Counted from the stretch's first letter, positions 8,701 through 20,442 are shown. The stretch: DNA of 64,000 bases from Lichenibacterium minor (GCF_004137685.1 NZ_QYBB01000018.1:1-64000); one strand, 5' to 3'. The notes: generated from the sequence alone by a model not told the origin. Made by a program: numbers and translations.

Positions 8701-9393
8701 GTGCAGCCGATAGACCTCGCCCCCCGCCTCCTCTACCGCGACGCCCTGATGCTCGTCCTGGACAAGCCCGCCGGCATCGCGGTCCACCCCGGCCCGAAGG
8801 GCGGCGACAGCCTGGAAGCGCATTTCGACGGCCTGCGCTTCGGCCTGCCCCGCGTGCCGGCCCTGGCCCACCGGCTCGACCGCGACACGTCGGGCTGCCT
8901 CGTGCTCGGCCGCCACCGCAAGGCGCTGCAGAAGCTCGGGGCGCTGTTCAAGGCGGGCCGCGTCGACAAGACTTACTGGGCGGTGGTGGAGGGCGTGCCC
9001 GAGGCGGATTCCGGCACGGTCGACCTCGCGCTCGGGCGGCGGGACGCGTCGCGCGGCTGGTGGATGCAGGTCGACCCCGCCGGCCAGGAGGCCGTGACGG
9101 ATTGGCGCGTGCTCGGGCGCGGCGGCGGCCGGAGCTGGCTCGAGCTGAAGCCGCGCACGGGCCGCACGCACCAGATCCGCGTGCATTGCGCGGCGCTGGG
9201 CTGGCCGCTGGTGGGCGACGCCATCTACGGCGACCGCGACGCCGCGTCGACCACGACGCTGCACCTGCTCGCCCGCCTCGTGGCGGTGCCGCTGTACCCG
9301 AGCCGGGCGGCAGTGGAAGCGGAAGCCCCGGTGCCGGGCCACATGGCCGCCGCGCTGGCGGCGCTGGGCTTCGCGGGAAACCCGGCCCCCTGA
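8701..9393 (+). CDS. RluA-family pseudouridine synthase
   Basis: Isomerises specific uridines in rRNA or tRNA. The 230-residue protein has LVLDKPAG near the start, the catalytic motif HRLDRDTSGCLVL with the active-site Asp, KTYWAVVEG, and the RTGRTHQIRVH segment typical of the RluA/RluC/RluD group. It has no S4 domain, so it is a short RluA/YciL-independent form; the target position cannot be read from sequence. GTG 8701 gives an N-terminus that fits homologues (a few residues before LLYRD); a start at 8653 would overlap ftsY. Confidence 0.88.
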   Translation: MQPIDLAPRLLYRDALMLVLDKPAGIAVHPGPKGGDSLEAHFDGLRFGLPRVPALAHRLDRDTSGCLVLGRHRKALQKLGALFKAGRVDKTYWAVVEGVPEADSGTVDLALGRRDASRGWWMQVDPAGQEAVTDWRVLGRGGGRSWLELKPRTGRTHQIRVHCAALGWPLVGDAIYGDRDAASTTTLHLLARLVAVPLYPSRAAVEAEAPVPGHMAAALAALGFAGNPAP

Positions 9394-9406
9394 CCCCGGG
9401 GGCCGG
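9382..9406. terminator. hairpin between convergent genes
   Basis: A perfect 9-bp stem CCGGCCCCC / GGGGGCCGG with a 7-base loop that contains the stop codon of the pseudouridine synthase gene. It stands between two converging genes and has no U-tract, so it is a putative bidirectional terminator. Confidence 0.5.
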
Positions 9407-9414
9407 CCCGGCGT

Positions 9415-10202
9415 TCAGATCCGCTTCAGCGACAGCGCCTTGCCCTTCTTCGGGTCGTTCATCCAGGACCCGTCCTCCTGGGCGTCGAGCTCGGTCGTGT
9501 GGCCCTTGCGGGCGGTGAGCACCAGCTTGCCGCCCACCATCTCCCAGCCGACCGGATCGAAGATCACGATGCCCTGGTCGCGGCAGGCCGGGGCGAGGCG
9601 GGCCTTCAGGGTCCGGCCCGCTGCCGACGCGTCGTCCAGCGTCACCATGCAGCCGGTGTCGTGCGTCCTGTCGCGCAGCACCGCGTAGCGGCCGGCCACG
9701 TCGGCCGGCTTCTGCCCGGCCGCGGCGGGCCGCTTGGCGGCCGGCGCCGCCTTGGCGCTCGCCTGCGCGAGTTCGACCGCGGCGGGCGCCGCCGCGGCGG
9801 CCCTGTCCAGCGCCGCACGGCCGCGGCCGTCGGCGGAGCGGAGCGACAGCGCGTCGCCCTGCGGGGTCGTGGTGCGGAACCCCGCCCCGTCGACCGCGAA
9901 GGCGAGCAGCGGCTCGCCGCGCGCGTCGTCGAGGTGGAGGCCGTCGCCCACCTCGGACCAGGATGCGACGCCCTTCAGCGCCGGAAAGGCGCGGTGGCAG
10001 CCCGGCGGCATGGCGACGGGGGCGGTCTTGCCGCCCGCGGCGGCGTGCAGGGTCAGGCGGCACTGCTTGCCGCCGTCCCCCGACAGCGTCCAGCTGCTCG
10101 CGGCCGGCGCCGGCGCCGCCTGCGCGCCGGCGGCGCACAGCAGCGCCGCGGCGGCGATGGCGGGGCGGATCGCGTGCATGATGCGGGCTTTCGGGAGCGC
10201 GG

Positions 10203-10206
<4 letters not shown>
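9415..10206 (-). CDS. periplasmic AprI/Inh-type protease inhibitor with two domains
   Basis: Inh/AprI proteins are small periplasmic beta-barrels that block serralysin-type zinc proteases. This 263-residue product has a signal peptide (hydrophobic residues about 15-28, cleavage after AQA) and then two repeats of the inhibitor fold joined by an Ala/Lys-rich linker: the first around SSWTLSGDGGKQCRLTL to DDARGEPLLAF, the second around AGRYAVLRD to HTTELDAQEDGSW. Each has a Cys pair as in the family. ATG 10206 overlaps the upstream stop codon (ATGA); an ATG at 10179 would give a shorter signal. The family call is by pattern; a serralysin-like gene lies 5.7 kb away. Confidence 0.72.
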
Positions 10207-11189
<983 letters not shown>

Positions 11190-11468
11190 GCCGATGCTCC
11201 GGAACGCTGAAAGGTGTGAGCCATCATGCGGCAAGGCCGCCCCACCGGCAACAGCGCGATCGGGTCCGGGCGCCGCAAGCTGGGGTGCCCGCCGACCGGG
11301 CGACGCTCTCCCCCATGCCCGCCCGCATGGCGGAAGTCGCCGGATCGCCGGCGAGACTTCGGGCATCGGCCGAGGAATGCCGCTCCTCGAACCGGCGGCG
11401 GCCTGGACGGGACGAGGAAAGGCCGCCGCTGGCACGGGAGCGCGTGTGGCCACGGGAGGGGGGCGGCG

Positions 11469-12350
11469 TCAGCCGCCGGTGGCGAAGCCGGGGTAGAGCG
11501 TCATGCCGCCGTCGACGAACATGGTGGTGCCCGTGACGTAGTCGGCGGCGTCGGACGCCAGCCACACGGCCGCCTGGGCGATGTCGTCGGGCTCGCCGAT
11601 GCGCTTGTAGGGCACCAGCGTCATCAGGTCGGCATAGGCTTCGGGCGTGGACCAGGCCGCGGTGTTGATGGGCGTGCGGATGGCGCCGGGACCGATGGCG
11701 TTGACGCGGACGAAATGGGGCGCGAGCTCCTGCGCCATGCTCTGCATCAGCATCATGATGCCGCCCTTCGACGACGCATAGTTGACGTGGCCCGCCCAGG
11801 CGATCTGCTGGTGCACCGACGACATGCAGATCATCTTGCCGGCGGCGAGCGACACCCCTTTCACGACGCCGCGCTTCAGGAACTCGCGCGCGGCGGCGCG
11901 CTGGCACAGGAACTGGCCGGTGAGGTTCACCGAGATGACCTTCTCCCACTGCGCCAGCGTCATGGACACGAGCGGCGAGTCGGCCTGCAGGCCGGCATTG
12001 CTGACCGAGATGTGCAGCGTGCCGAATTCCGCGATGGCCTTGGCGTACATGGCCTCGACCTCGCCCTCGTTCGACACGTCGGCCTTCACCACGATGGCGC
12101 GGCGGCCGAAGCCCTCGATCTTGTGGGCGACCTCCTCGGCCGTCTCGGGATGGGTGACGTAGTTCACCGCCACGTCGGCGCCCGCCTGCGCGAGGCCGAG
12201 CGCCACCGCTTCGCCGATCCCGGAATTGGCGCCGGTGACGATGGCGGGCTGGCCCTTCAGCACCTCGTTGTAGGCGATCCGGGGCACGCGACCGGGGTCG
12301 AACTGGGCGGGGGCGGCGGATTTCGCGTCGGCCTGCTTGGCATCGCTCAT
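11469..12350 (-). CDS. short-chain dehydrogenase/reductase, glucose 1-dehydrogenase-like
   Basis: A 293-residue classical SDR. After a polar 35-residue N-terminal tail come the cofactor motif [12 protein letters not shown]-equivalent SNAG, the catalytic Ser (CMSSVHQQ) and the YxxxK motif (YASSKGG), and the [10 protein letters not shown] segment. The long tail and the HQQIAW sequence resemble enzymes annotated as glucose 1-dehydrogenase or general stress SDRs (YhdG/Gdh type). GAGGACACC precedes the ATG. It is divergent from edd, 195 bases apart, so shared control and a role in sugar oxidation feeding the Entner-Doudoroff route are possible, but the substrate is not certain. Confidence 0.85.
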   Translation of the reverse strand: MSDAKQADAKSAAPAQFDPGRVPRIAYNEVLKGQPAIVTGANSGIGEAVALGLAQAGADVAVNYVTHPETAEEVAHKIEGFGRRAIVVKADVSNEGEVEAMYAKAIAEFGTLHISVSNAGLQADSPLVSMTLAQWEKVISVNLTGQFLCQRAAAREFLKRGVVKGVSLAAGKMICMSSVHQQIAWAGHVNYASSKGGIMMLMQSMAQELAPHFVRVNAIGPGAIRTPINTAAWSTPEAYADLMTLVPYKRIGEPDDIAQAAVWLASDAADYVTGTTMFVDGGMTLYPGFATGG

Positions 12351-12545
12351 GGCGGGTGTCCTCGGTCGAACGGCGGAACGGCTCCGCCTCGGCTCCCGCT
12401 CAACGACCGGCCGCGCGTGGCGTTCCGCCGCAAGCGCCCGGCCGGGCCGGGCCGGGCGCGATTGGCCCCCCGGTTGCGGCGTGGTACACCCGCGGCTCAT
12501 CAGGACGCGACGGCCCGAGCCTGCGCACCGGACGACGAGGATCCC

Positions 12546-14372
12546 ATGACGACCAGCGCCCCGAACGCCCGCCTCGGCGAGGTGACGCAACGCATCGTCG
12601 AGCGCAGCCGCGACACCCGCTCCCGCTACCTCGACCGGATCGCCAAGGCGGCCGAGGCCGGCCCGCGCCGCGCGCGGCTCGGCTGCGCCAACCAGGCCCA
12701 CGGCTTCGCGGCCTGCGGGGTCAGCGACAAGGCGATGCTGCGTTCGGGCGCCGGCGCCAACCTCGCCATCGTGACGGCCTACAACGACATGTTGTCCGCC
12801 CACCAGCCCTACGAGGGCTACCCCGAGATGATCCGCCGCGCCGCCCGCGACGCCGGCGGCGTGGCCCAGGTGGCCGGCGGCGTGCCCGCCATGTGCGACG
12901 GCGTCACCCAGGGCGAAGCCGGCATGGAGCTGTCGCTGTTCTCCCGCGAGGTCATCGCTCTGTCGACCGCCGTGGCGCTGTCGCACCAGACCTTCGACTC
13001 GTCCGTGTACCTCGGCATCTGCGACAAGATCGTGCCCGGCCTCGTCATCGGGGCGCTGGCCTTCGGCCATCTGCCGGCGATCTTCATCCCGGCGGGGCCG
13101 ATGACCTCGGGCCTGCCCAACGACCAGAAGGCGAAGATCCGCCAGCTCTTCGCCGAAGGCAAGATCGACCGCGCGGCGCTGCTGGAAGCCGAGGCCGAGT
13201 CCTACCACGGCCCCGGCACCTGCACGTTCTACGGCACCGCCAACACCAACCAGATGATGATGGAGATCATGGGGATGCACCTCCCCGGCGCATCCTTCGT
13301 CAACCCCAACACGCCGATGCGCGAAGCCCTCACGCTGGAAGCGGCGCGCCGCGCCATGCAGATCACCGCGCTCGGCAACGAATACACCCCGATGGGGCGC
13401 ATGCTGGACGAGCGGGCCTTCGTCAACGGCATCGCGGGGCTGCACGCCACCGGCGGCTCGACGAACCACACGCTGCACATCGTCGCCATGGCGGCGGCGG
13501 GGGGCATCAAGCTCACCTGGCAGGACTTCTCCGACCTCGCCGACGTGGTGCCGCTGCTGTGCCGCGTGTACCCGAACGGCAAGGCGGACGTGAACCACTT
13601 CCACGCCGCCGGCGGCATGGCCTTCGTGATCCGCGAGTTGCTGAGCGACGGGCTGCTCCACCGCGACGTCGAGACCGTGATGGGCAAGGGGCTCGACGCC
13701 TACACGGCCGAGCCGGCGCTGGGGGCCGAAGGCCAGCTCGTGTGGCGCACGGGCCCGCAGCAGTCCGGCGACGAGACGGTGCTGCGCGGCGTCGCCAAGC
13801 CGTTCCACGCCACGGGCGGGCTGAAGCTGCTCGACGGCGGCCTCGGCCGCGCGGTGCTGAAGACCTCGGCGGTGGCGCCCGAGCGCCACGTCATCGAGGC
13901 GCCGGCGCGCGTGTTCCATTCGCAGGAGGAGCTGCAGCGCGCCTTCAAGGCGGGCGAGTTCACCGGCGACATGGTGGCGGTGGTGCGCTTCCAGGGCCCC
14001 AAGGCCAACGGCATGCCGGAGCTGCACAAGCTGATGCCGCCCCTCGGCGTGCTGCAGGACCGCGGCCACCGCGTGGCGCTGGTGACGGACGGGCGGCTGT
14101 CCGGCGCGTCCGGCAAGGTGCCGGCGGCGATCCACGTCACGCCCGAGGCGACGGAAGGCGGCCCCATCGCCAAGGTGCGGGACGGCGACATGGTGCGGAT
14201 CGACGCCGTGACGGGCCGGCTCGACGTGCTGGTGCCGGCCGACGAATGGGACGCCCGCGAGAACGCCACCTGCGACCTCGAAGACTCCCACTGGGGCTGC
14301 GGGCGCGAGCTCTTCGCCCCGTTCCGCGCCGCTGTCGGCGCCGCGGACGCCGGGGCGACCATCTTCGGGTGA
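12546..14372 (+). CDS. edd: 6-phosphogluconate dehydratase
   Basis: Edd dehydrates 6-phosphogluconate to 2-keto-3-deoxy-6-phosphogluconate in the Entner-Doudoroff pathway. The 608-residue length and the sequence ([40 protein letters not shown] with Cys, [13 protein letters not shown] with Cys, [15 protein letters not shown] with Cys) show the IlvD/Edd family with the three Fe-S cluster cysteines; the HxPYE region and length favour Edd over dihydroxyacid dehydratase. GAGGATCCC precedes the ATG. No eda or zwf is in the window; its neighbours are oxidoreductases consistent with sugar-acid metabolism. Confidence 0.93.
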   Translation: MTTSAPNARLGEVTQRIVERSRDTRSRYLDRIAKAAEAGPRRARLGCANQAHGFAACGVSDKAMLRSGAGANLAIVTAYNDMLSAHQPYEGYPEMIRRAARDAGGVAQVAGGVPAMCDGVTQGEAGMELSLFSREVIALSTAVALSHQTFDSSVYLGICDKIVPGLVIGALAFGHLPAIFIPAGPMTSGLPNDQKAKIRQLFAEGKIDRAALLEAEAESYHGPGTCTFYGTANTNQMMMEIMGMHLPGASFVNPNTPMREALTLEAARRAMQITALGNEYTPMGRMLDERAFVNGIAGLHATGGSTNHTLHIVAMAAAGGIKLTWQDFSDLADVVPLLCRVYPNGKADVNHFHAAGGMAFVIRELLSDGLLHRDVETVMGKGLDAYTAEPALGAEGQLVWRTGPQQSGDETVLRGVAKPFHATGGLKLLDGGLGRAVLKTSAVAPERHVIEAPARVFHSQEELQRAFKAGEFTGDMVAVVRFQGPKANGMPELHKLMPPLGVLQDRGHRVALVTDGRLSGASGKVPAAIHVTPEATEGGPIAKVRDGDMVRIDAVTGRLDVLVPADEWDARENATCDLEDSHWGCGRELFAPFRAAVGAADAGATIFG

Positions 14373-14398
14373 CACGGAGGGTGGGGGCGGCGGTCGAC

Positions 14399-14413
14399 GC
14401 GGGGGCGCCCCGC
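14399..14413. terminator. possible hairpin between edd and the convergent esterase
   Basis: Six-base-pair stem GCGGGG / CCCCGC with a GCG loop inside the 79-base convergent gap. The surrounding G-rich and C-rich tracts could extend pairing. No U-tract; weak prediction. Confidence 0.3.
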
Positions 14414-14451
14414 GGCGGACCGCGTCCGCGCCCCCTCCCCGCTCGGCCGGC

Positions 14452-15558
14452 CTATTTCGCCAGGTGCTGGTCGAAGAACCGCGTGATCTCGCCGAACACC
14501 TCCTTGGTGAGCGGCGCCTGGGGGTCGAACAGGTACTGCGCGTGGGAGATCCCCTCGTAGACCTGCAGTTCCTGCACGACGCCCGCTTCGCGCAGCTTCT
14601 GCTGCGTCCTGACCGTGTTCGACAGGAACAGGTCTCGGGTGCCGCTGGTCAGGATCGTCGGCGGCAGGCCGTGGAAGTCGCCGTAGATGGGCGACAGCTG
14701 CGGGTCCTTCAGGTCGTGGCCGGCGGCGTAGAGCTGCGCCGCGTGGGTCAGGTAGCCGGAATAGCTGACCAGCACGTTGTCGACCCACTCGTTGGTCCGG
14801 TAGGTGTCGCCGGTCTCGGTCATGTCGGACCAGGGCGTGCCGGGCGCGACGGCGCCGGGCAGCGCCACGCCCTCGCCCTTCAGCCGCAGCATCAGCGCCA
14901 ACGCCATGCCGCCGCCCGTCGAGGTGCCCACCACGGCCACCTTCTTCGGGTCGGTTTCGGCGATCAGCGCCCGGTAACCGGCGTCGGCGTCGTCCATCGC
15001 GGCCGGATAGGGCGCGTCGGGCGGCATGCGGTAATCGACCGCGACCACCTTGTAGCCGCCGTAGGCCGCCATCAGCATGGCTTCGGCGGTGCCCGACTCG
15101 CCGGGCCCGTAGACGTATCCGCCACCGTGGATGTTGTAGACCACCTGGCCCTTGTGGGCGTCGGGGATCTCCTTCGGCGTCAGGACGAAGCCCTTCACGC
15201 CGCCGATCGTGGTGGGCTGGATGGTGACGCCCAGGGCCGCGCGGGCCTTGGCCAGCCCCGGCAGGGAGGCCTGCGCCAGCTTGTCGACCAGCGCCTTCCA
15301 GGCGGCGGCGTCGGGCGGGTTGGCGTTCCAGGCCGGCACGCGGTAGGGCGCGGCGACGAGGGCCGCCGTGGCGAGATCGACGTCGTCGGGGACCGGCACG
15401 GCCTTCGCCGGCACGGAGCGGGGGCCGGGCGCGCCGTTGGCGGCGTTCTGCGCGGCCTCGAGGGCGGGGAAATCCGGGTTCGGAACCGTCTGGGCGAGGA
15501 GCGGCGTCGCGCCGAGAAGCGCCGCGGCGCAGGCCGCCGCGCGCAGAACAATCGACAT
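14452..15558 (-). CDS. secreted alpha/beta hydrolase, HSL-type esterase/lipase
   Basis: A 368-residue protein with a signal peptide (hydrophobic residues about 6-20, cleavage after LAQ). The hydrolase domain has the oxyanion motif HGGGYVYG of the hormone-sensitive-lipase family, the nucleophile elbow GTSTGGG (family consensus GDSAGG, so slightly divergent), an acid in TRDLFL and the catalytic His in SHAQYLF. It probably cleaves short-chain esters in the periplasm. The Ala/Pro-rich linker after the signal is unusual for the cytoplasmic HSL group. It converges on edd and is divergent from the metalloprotease gene. Confidence 0.88.
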   Translation of the reverse strand: MSIVLRAAACAAALLGATPLLAQTVPNPDFPALEAAQNAANGAPGPRSVPAKAVPVPDDVDLATAALVAAPYRVPAWNANPPDAAAWKALVDKLAQASLPGLAKARAALGVTIQPTTIGGVKGFVLTPKEIPDAHKGQVVYNIHGGGYVYGPGESGTAEAMLMAAYGGYKVVAVDYRMPPDAPYPAAMDDADAGYRALIAETDPKKVAVVGTSTGGGMALALMLRLKGEGVALPGAVAPGTPWSDMTETGDTYRTNEWVDNVLVSYSGYLTHAAQLYAAGHDLKDPQLSPIYGDFHGLPPTILTSGTRDLFLSNTVRTQQKLREAGVVQELQVYEGISHAQYLFDPQAPLTKEVFGEITRFFDQHLAK

Positions 15559-15954
15559 GTTTCCATCCCGTGGGCGCTGTCCGACCCCGGGCCGGCCGGC
15601 GCGGCGCCCTCGCCCGGTTGGCCGCATGTTACGGTCCTTCGCGGCGCGCCGGCAAGCTGCGCCCCCGGCGGGGGCCGGGCGCGCACCGCGACGGCCGTTC
15701 GCCGCAGGCTTTCCGTCCAGCCCCGCCTTGATCGGCCGGGCGAGTGTTGATAGGACGCCCCGGAAGCGCGGTTCTCGATTGAAGAACGGCTCGCCCGAAC
15801 AGAAATCCGTTCATCTATTCAGTCTAGGTTTCCGTGCCATGGCGGCATGGGCCTGCAACGATCGGACGCGTCCGCCACGCCCGCGCCGGGACGGCGACGT
15901 CGACCGGACGGGATCGCGATTTCGAGACGCCGGAACCGGACCTTCAGAACCCTC
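15559..15954. other. divergent intergenic region, no gene
   Basis: About 395 bases between the esterase and the metalloprotease genes. Short open frames exist, including an in-frame extension of the protease from 15847, but they are Arg/Pro-rich and unsupported. A less GC-rich patch around 15770-15835 is the most likely promoter area for the protease. I could not identify specific promoter hexamers. Confidence 0.4.
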
Positions 15955-18216
15955 ATGACCGACCTGACGAAGACCGTCGCCCCCGATTCCAACAGCGTCG
16001 TCGACAGCGTCGTGTGGCGGTACGCCTGGGCGTCGCACGACCTGACATACGGCTTCACGGCGTCGGACATCGACGGCGACGGCAGGCCCGATTTCGACGA
16101 GGGCAATTGGCGCGCCTTCTACGGGTCGATCTTCGCCGATCTGTCCACCTTCACCCCCCTCACGTTCCACGAGACGGCGGCCAGCGCGGCCCTGCTGAAC
16201 CAGATCCTGGGCAGCGGCGGGGGCGGTCAATCGTCCGATCCCGCGCCGGGCGTGACGCAGACGGGCACGGAGCTGGACATCTCCGGGACCGCCGCCTCGG
16301 CGTCCAGCGCCGTGTTCCTGGGACAATATTCGAACTCCTGGCTGCACGAGATCGGGCACAGCCTCGGCTTGCGCCACACGTTCGAGGTCGCGGGCGAGAT
16401 CGACGACGGCGTCCGGGGCGAAGCGGACCTCGGCGTCCACTTCCTGAACTCGTCCCTCTACAGCGTCATGTCGTATTCCGGGACGGTGTGGGGCGAGGAC
16501 AACCCGTGGACGCCGTCCGTCGACCCCGGGCAGACCGTGCTGAACGCCAACCTCGGCTCGTACGGCCCGATCGACGTCGCCGCCCTGCAGTACATCTACG
16601 GCGCGAAGGCGCACGATACCGGCGACGACGTGTACACGTTCGGCGACGACAAGGCGGCCGATGCGGGCTACACCACCATCTGGGACACGGGCGGGACCGA
16701 CACGATCCGGTACGTCGGATCGAGCCGGTCCAAGATCGACCTCAGGGCGGCGACGCTGGACAAGCAGGTCGGCGGCGGCGGCTTCCTGTCTACCTCGGAA
16801 ACGCTGACCGGGGGCTTCCTGATCGCGAACGGCGTCACGATCGAGAACGCCATCGGGGGAAGCGGCGACGACATCGTCATCGGCAATGCCGTGGCCAACA
16901 CGCTGACGGGAGGCTCCGGCCACGACACGCTCACGGGCGGGGGCGGCGCCGACGTCTTCAAGGACACGGCCGCCGACCACGACGGCGACACGATCACCGA
17001 CTTCACGAACCTCGACACCCTCCGCTTCACCGACGCGGCGCTCGGCAGCTTCTCCTTCGGCTACGACGCTTCGACCGGCCGGCTGACCTACGCCACGGGC
17101 AGCGGCGGCGGCCTTGGCCTGTCGCTGTCGCCCGGCCTGTCCGGCGCTTTCGTGGCGACGACGGATCCGTCCGGCGGCGTCGACCTCAGGCTCGCCGCAG
17201 CCACGGTCCCGGCGGCGACGCCTGCCGGCGGTTCGGCGGCGCCCGCCCCGACCGGCCAGGCTTCGACCACCGCCGGCCAGACCGTCGCCGCCACCGTTTC
17301 CGCGGTGGCGGCATCGGTGGCGGCCGGCCCGACCACCGCCCCGGCGACTGCCGGAACCGCGGTCACGAATGTCGGCGGGGCGATCCCCGCCGCCGCCCCT
17401 GCCGTCACGGGCACCGGCGACGGGCAGGCCGCCTCCGCGGCGGTCGCCGCCACGCAGGTCGCCGCGCAGGTCGCCACTGTGCCGACGGCGTCCCGCGCGG
17501 TTTCGACGGCACCGGTGGACAAGCTCGCCCTCGACCCCGGCCTCGCCTACACGGGCGACGGCGGCTTCGTGTTCACCGGCCACGCGTCGAGCACGGCCGG
17601 CGTGGCGAGCGTGGCGTTCTCCGCCGAGGTGGACGGCGCGCGCCGGCAACTGGGCTTCGCGGCCGTCGCGGCGGACGGGAGCTTCGCTTTCACCGACGCC
17701 GTCGACGACCCGCAGAGCTTCATCGTGGCGACGATGACCGACGGCGCCGGCGGACGATCGGACGTCGCTTCCCCGGCGAGCCTGGCCCGCCCCCCCGAGG
17801 GGGCGGGCTTCGTGGCCGAGATCGACAGCTACGACGGCGGCGCCCAGACGAGCGTGGCGCTGATCCGGGCCAACGGGCACCGCCAGGTCGACGTGCTGAC
17901 GGGCGGGCAGACGCTCGCGTCGTCGAGTTTCGACGTGTTCCTCAACCACGGGGCTCCCGACAACACCTTCGTGTTCGATCCCGGCTTCGGCCGCGACGTC
18001 ATGCGGCAGTTCCGCGTCGGCGGCGACGGGGGCGACACGCTGGCGCTGTCGGGCGCGGACTTCGACAATTCCGTGGCGGAGGTCCTCCGCGACAGCCGCA
18101 TGGTGGGCGGCGCCGTCGTGATCTCCGATCCGGTCACCGGCGACATCCTGCGCCTGGCGGGGGTGACCAAGCGGGAGCTGATCGCCGGCCGGGACGCCGT
18201 GACGTTCCACGCGTGA
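15955..18216 (+). CDS. serralysin-like zinc metalloprotease with RTX repeats
   Basis: A 753-residue predicted secreted protease. It has no N-terminal signal, as expected for type I secretion. The catalytic motif is HEIGHSLGLRH at 131-141 (His131, Glu132, His135, His141), followed by the Met-turn SVMSY at about 170-174 that defines metzincins. RTX nonapeptide-like repeats bind calcium at about 301-335 (GGSGDDIVIG, GGSGHDTLTG, GGGGADVF). Then comes an Ala/Thr/Val-rich low-complexity linker (about 390-520) and an extra C-terminal region of about 220 residues, making it longer than typical serralysins (about 480). No ABC/HlyD/TolC-type exporter lies in the window. A candidate Inh-type inhibitor is encoded at 9.4-10.2 kb. 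Confidence 0.9.
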   Translation: MTDLTKTVAPDSNSVVDSVVWRYAWASHDLTYGFTASDIDGDGRPDFDEGNWRAFYGSIFADLSTFTPLTFHETAASAALLNQILGSGGGGQSSDPAPGVTQTGTELDISGTAASASSAVFLGQYSNSWLHEIGHSLGLRHTFEVAGEIDDGVRGEADLGVHFLNSSLYSVMSYSGTVWGEDNPWTPSVDPGQTVLNANLGSYGPIDVAALQYIYGAKAHDTGDDVYTFGDDKAADAGYTTIWDTGGTDTIRYVGSSRSKIDLRAATLDKQVGGGGFLSTSETLTGGFLIANGVTIENAIGGSGDDIVIGNAVANTLTGGSGHDTLTGGGGADVFKDTAADHDGDTITDFTNLDTLRFTDAALGSFSFGYDASTGRLTYATGSGGGLGLSLSPGLSGAFVATTDPSGGVDLRLAAATVPAATPAGGSAAPAPTGQASTTAGQTVAATVSAVAASVAAGPTTAPATAGTAVTNVGGAIPAAAPAVTGTGDGQAASAAVAATQVAAQVATVPTASRAVSTAPVDKLALDPGLAYTGDGGFVFTGHASSTAGVASVAFSAEVDGARRQLGFAAVAADGSFAFTDAVDDPQSFIVATMTDGAGGRSDVASPASLARPPEGAGFVAEIDSYDGGAQTSVALIRANGHRQVDVLTGGQTLASSSFDVFLNHGAPDNTFVFDPGFGRDVMRQFRVGGDGGDTLALSGADFDNSVAEVLRDSRMVGGAVVISDPVTGDILRLAGVTKRELIAGRDAVTFHA

Positions 18217-18254
18217 CGCCCGCGCGCGCCTCGGCGGAGCGGGGGCGTCACGCG
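18210..18254. terminator. bidirectional terminator-like inverted repeat
   Basis: Perfect 12-bp arms (CGCGTGACGCCC and its complement) at 18210-18221 and 18243-18254 with a 21-base GC-rich loop. Each arm contains the stop codon of one of the two convergent genes. The symmetry suggests a shared terminator or mRNA-end stabilising hairpin. Confidence 0.5.
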
Positions 18255-18637
18255 CTTTCGGCGCTGAACTCCCCCGTCGCCTCGTCGAGGTCGATCAGGC
18301 GCATGACGATGTCGGACGGCTCGTAGACGGAACCTTCCGTCATGGCGTCGCCGGCCTCGTTGGCGCGGCCGATCACGACCTTGAACAGCCCGTCCGCGCG
18401 GTCGCGCGCGAGCTGGAGGTCGCGGATGCGTTCGCGGTTGCCGCGCTTCGTGCGCCAAGCGTCGAGGTCGGGCGCGTCGAACAGGTCGTAGCGCACCCCG
18501 CCCGGCACCTCGCGCAGCTTGTCGGCCCACAGCGTGACCACCACCGTCGCCCCGTCCTCGCCGTGGCCCGACCAGGCCCAGCGCTCGTTCTTCAGCGCGG
18601 CGCCCAGCGCCGCATAGGCTTCCACTTTTCCGACCAT
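18248..18637 (-). CDS. hypothetical protein, 129 aa
   Basis: A soluble protein without signal or membrane segment. It has alternating beta and alpha character, with a Trp-rich first third (ERWAWSGHG, VVVTLWADKL) and an acidic C-terminus. GGTGGA directly precedes the ATG. The segment about residues 60-95 (TKRGNRERIRDLQLARDR) is strongly charged. I do not recognise the family. It converges on the metalloprotease gene and stands alone on its strand, about 150 bases downstream of the TPP enzyme gene. Confidence 0.75.
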   Translation of the reverse strand: MVGKVEAYAALGAALKNERWAWSGHGEDGATVVVTLWADKLREVPGGVRYDLFDAPDLDAWRTKRGNRERIRDLQLARDRADGLFKVVIGRANEAGDAMTEGSVYEPSDIVMRLIDLDEATGEFSAESA

Positions 18638-18789
18638 TCCACCGTGGCTCTTCGATCAGGTTTCCGAGGGGCTCGCCCTTCGGCGGGCTTCGACGCGAAG
18701 CCCTGACACGAGGACCGCTCCGCGGATAGGCTCGATGCCCCGCCTCGCACGCGAAACCCGCGGCGGACGACGGCCTCCGCGGCCGGCCG

Positions 18790-20349
18790 TCACGCCATCA
18801 CGGCCTCGATCAGGAACGGCCCTTCCCCGTCCCGGTTCAGGGCGTATTCGAGCACGGCGTGGAACCCTTCGGCGGTTTCGACCGCCGCGCCCTCGACGCC
18901 GAAGCCGTTGGCGAGCGACACCCAGTCGACCGCGGGGTCGTCGAGCTGCATCATGCGGCGCGCGTTCTCGCCGAACTCGTTCACGCCGACGTTGCGCATC
19001 TCGCGCTGCAGGATCGCATAGGCGCGGTTGGAGAAGACGATCGTCACCACGTCGAGCTTTTCGCGCGCCTGCGTCCACAGCCCCTGCACGGTGTAGAGGC
19101 CGGAGCCGTCCGCCTGCAGCGCCACCACCTTGCGGCCGGGCGACGCCAGCGCGGCCCCGGCCGCCGCGCCCGGGCCCATGCCGATCGCGCCGCCGGTCAG
19201 CATCAGGTAGTCGTGCGGCGGCGCGCCCTTGAGGAGGTCGAAGACCGGGCGCGCCGTGGTCAGCCCCTCGTCGATCACGATCGCGCCTTCGGGCATCAGC
19301 ATGGCGATGGAGCGCGACAGCGCGGCGTCGGTGAGGTCGCCCTCGGCCACGCCCTCCAGGGGCGCGGGCCGCGCGACCTCGAGCGGTGCCCCGGCGCCGA
19401 GCCGGTCCGCCAGGACCGACAGCGCGTCGCCGATCGCCTCGCCGGGCTCGGCCAGGACGAGGGCCCGCGCGCCCTCGGGCAGCAGCCGGTTCGGCTTGTT
19501 CGGGTAGGCGAAGAAGGCCACGGGCTCGGGGGCGCCCACCAGCACGAGCACGTCGACGTCGGCCAGGCACGCCAAGGCGAGGTCGATCGCGTAGGGGATC
19601 TTGGTCACGGGCACCCGGCCGAGCCCGGCCTCGATGCGGGGGATCTGCACGGGGGCGAAGAGCCTGGCGCCGGTCGCGGCGGCGATGCGGCCGGCGGTCT
19701 CCAGGCCGCCGGCGCGCAGCCCCTCGTGGCAGAGCAGGATCCCGGCGCGCGGCCCGGCGCCGCGGATCGCCGCCGCGGCGGCGGCGATCCGCTCCTCCGG
19801 CACGGCGCGGGGCGCGGGGACCGATGCCGCCACGGCCTCGGCGGGGGCGTCGACGCCGCCCCAGGCCGAATCGGCGGGCAGGATCAGCGTCGCCACGCCG
19901 GGATGGGTGCGGGCCGCCAGGATCGCCGCCTCGGCGGCGGGGCCCACGTCGTCCGGGCCCGTGCAGCGGCGCAGCCAATGCGACATGGGCCGGGCGAGCG
20001 AGTCGATGTCGGTGGTCAGCGGCGCGTCGAAGGGGAGGTGGTATCCGGCGTGGTCGCCCACGACGTTGACCACCGGGGTGCGGGCGCGGCGGGCGTTGTG
20101 GAGGTTGGCGAGGCCGTTGGCGAGGCCCGGCCCCGTGTGGAGCAGCGTGGCGGCGGGCTTCCCGGCCATGCGGGCGTAGCCGTCCGCGGCGGCCGTCACC
20201 ACGCCCTCGAACAGGCCCAGCACGCAGCGCATGGCGGGCCGGCGGTCGAGCGCCGCCACGAAATGCATCTCCGACGTGCCCGGGTTGGCGAAGCACACGT
20301 CCACGCCGTTGACGAGCAGCGTGTCGCACAGGCGGTCGGCACCATTCAT
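18790..20349 (-). CDS. acetolactate synthase-like TPP enzyme
   Basis: A 519-residue thiamine-diphosphate-dependent enzyme with three domains: PYR domain with [11 protein letters not shown] and the activating Glu48 ([16 protein letters not shown]), a central domain, and a PP domain with [11 protein letters not shown] and the cofactor stretch [13 protein letters not shown]...SN. It is shorter than IlvB/IlvI (about 570) and resembles proteins annotated as large subunit of acetolactate synthase or benzoylformate decarboxylase (MdlC-like); no small regulatory subunit is adjacent. The reaction is probably decarboxylation of a 2-keto acid, substrate unknown. It is divergent from coaE with a 93-base gap. 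Confidence 0.82.
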   Translation of the reverse strand: MNGADRLCDTLLVNGVDVCFANPGTSEMHFVAALDRRPAMRCVLGLFEGVVTAAADGYARMAGKPAATLLHTGPGLANGLANLHNARRARTPVVNVVGDHAGYHLPFDAPLTTDIDSLARPMSHWLRRCTGPDDVGPAAEAAILAARTHPGVATLILPADSAWGGVDAPAEAVAASVPAPRAVPEERIAAAAAAIRGAGPRAGILLCHEGLRAGGLETAGRIAAATGARLFAPVQIPRIEAGLGRVPVTKIPYAIDLALACLADVDVLVLVGAPEPVAFFAYPNKPNRLLPEGARALVLAEPGEAIGDALSVLADRLGAGAPLEVARPAPLEGVAEGDLTDAALSRSIAMLMPEGAIVIDEGLTTARPVFDLLKGAPPHDYLMLTGGAIGMGPGAAAGAALASPGRKVVALQADGSGLYTVQGLWTQAREKLDVVTIVFSNRAYAILQREMRNVGVNEFGENARRMMQLDDPAVDWVSLANGFGVEGAAVETAEGFHAVLEYALNRDGEGPFLIEAVMA

Positions 20350-20442
20350 CGCGTCGGTCTCCAGGGCCGCCCGGCGGGCGCCGCATTGCGTTCCGGTGTT
20401 TTCGCGCCGATCCTGCGCAAAGGGAAGCGGGGGCGGCGCATC

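Noticed and set aside
12360..14375. Long minus-strand frame opposite edd
   Set aside because: Mirror of edd codon bias. Only its continuation from 12350 downward is a real gene, the SDR.
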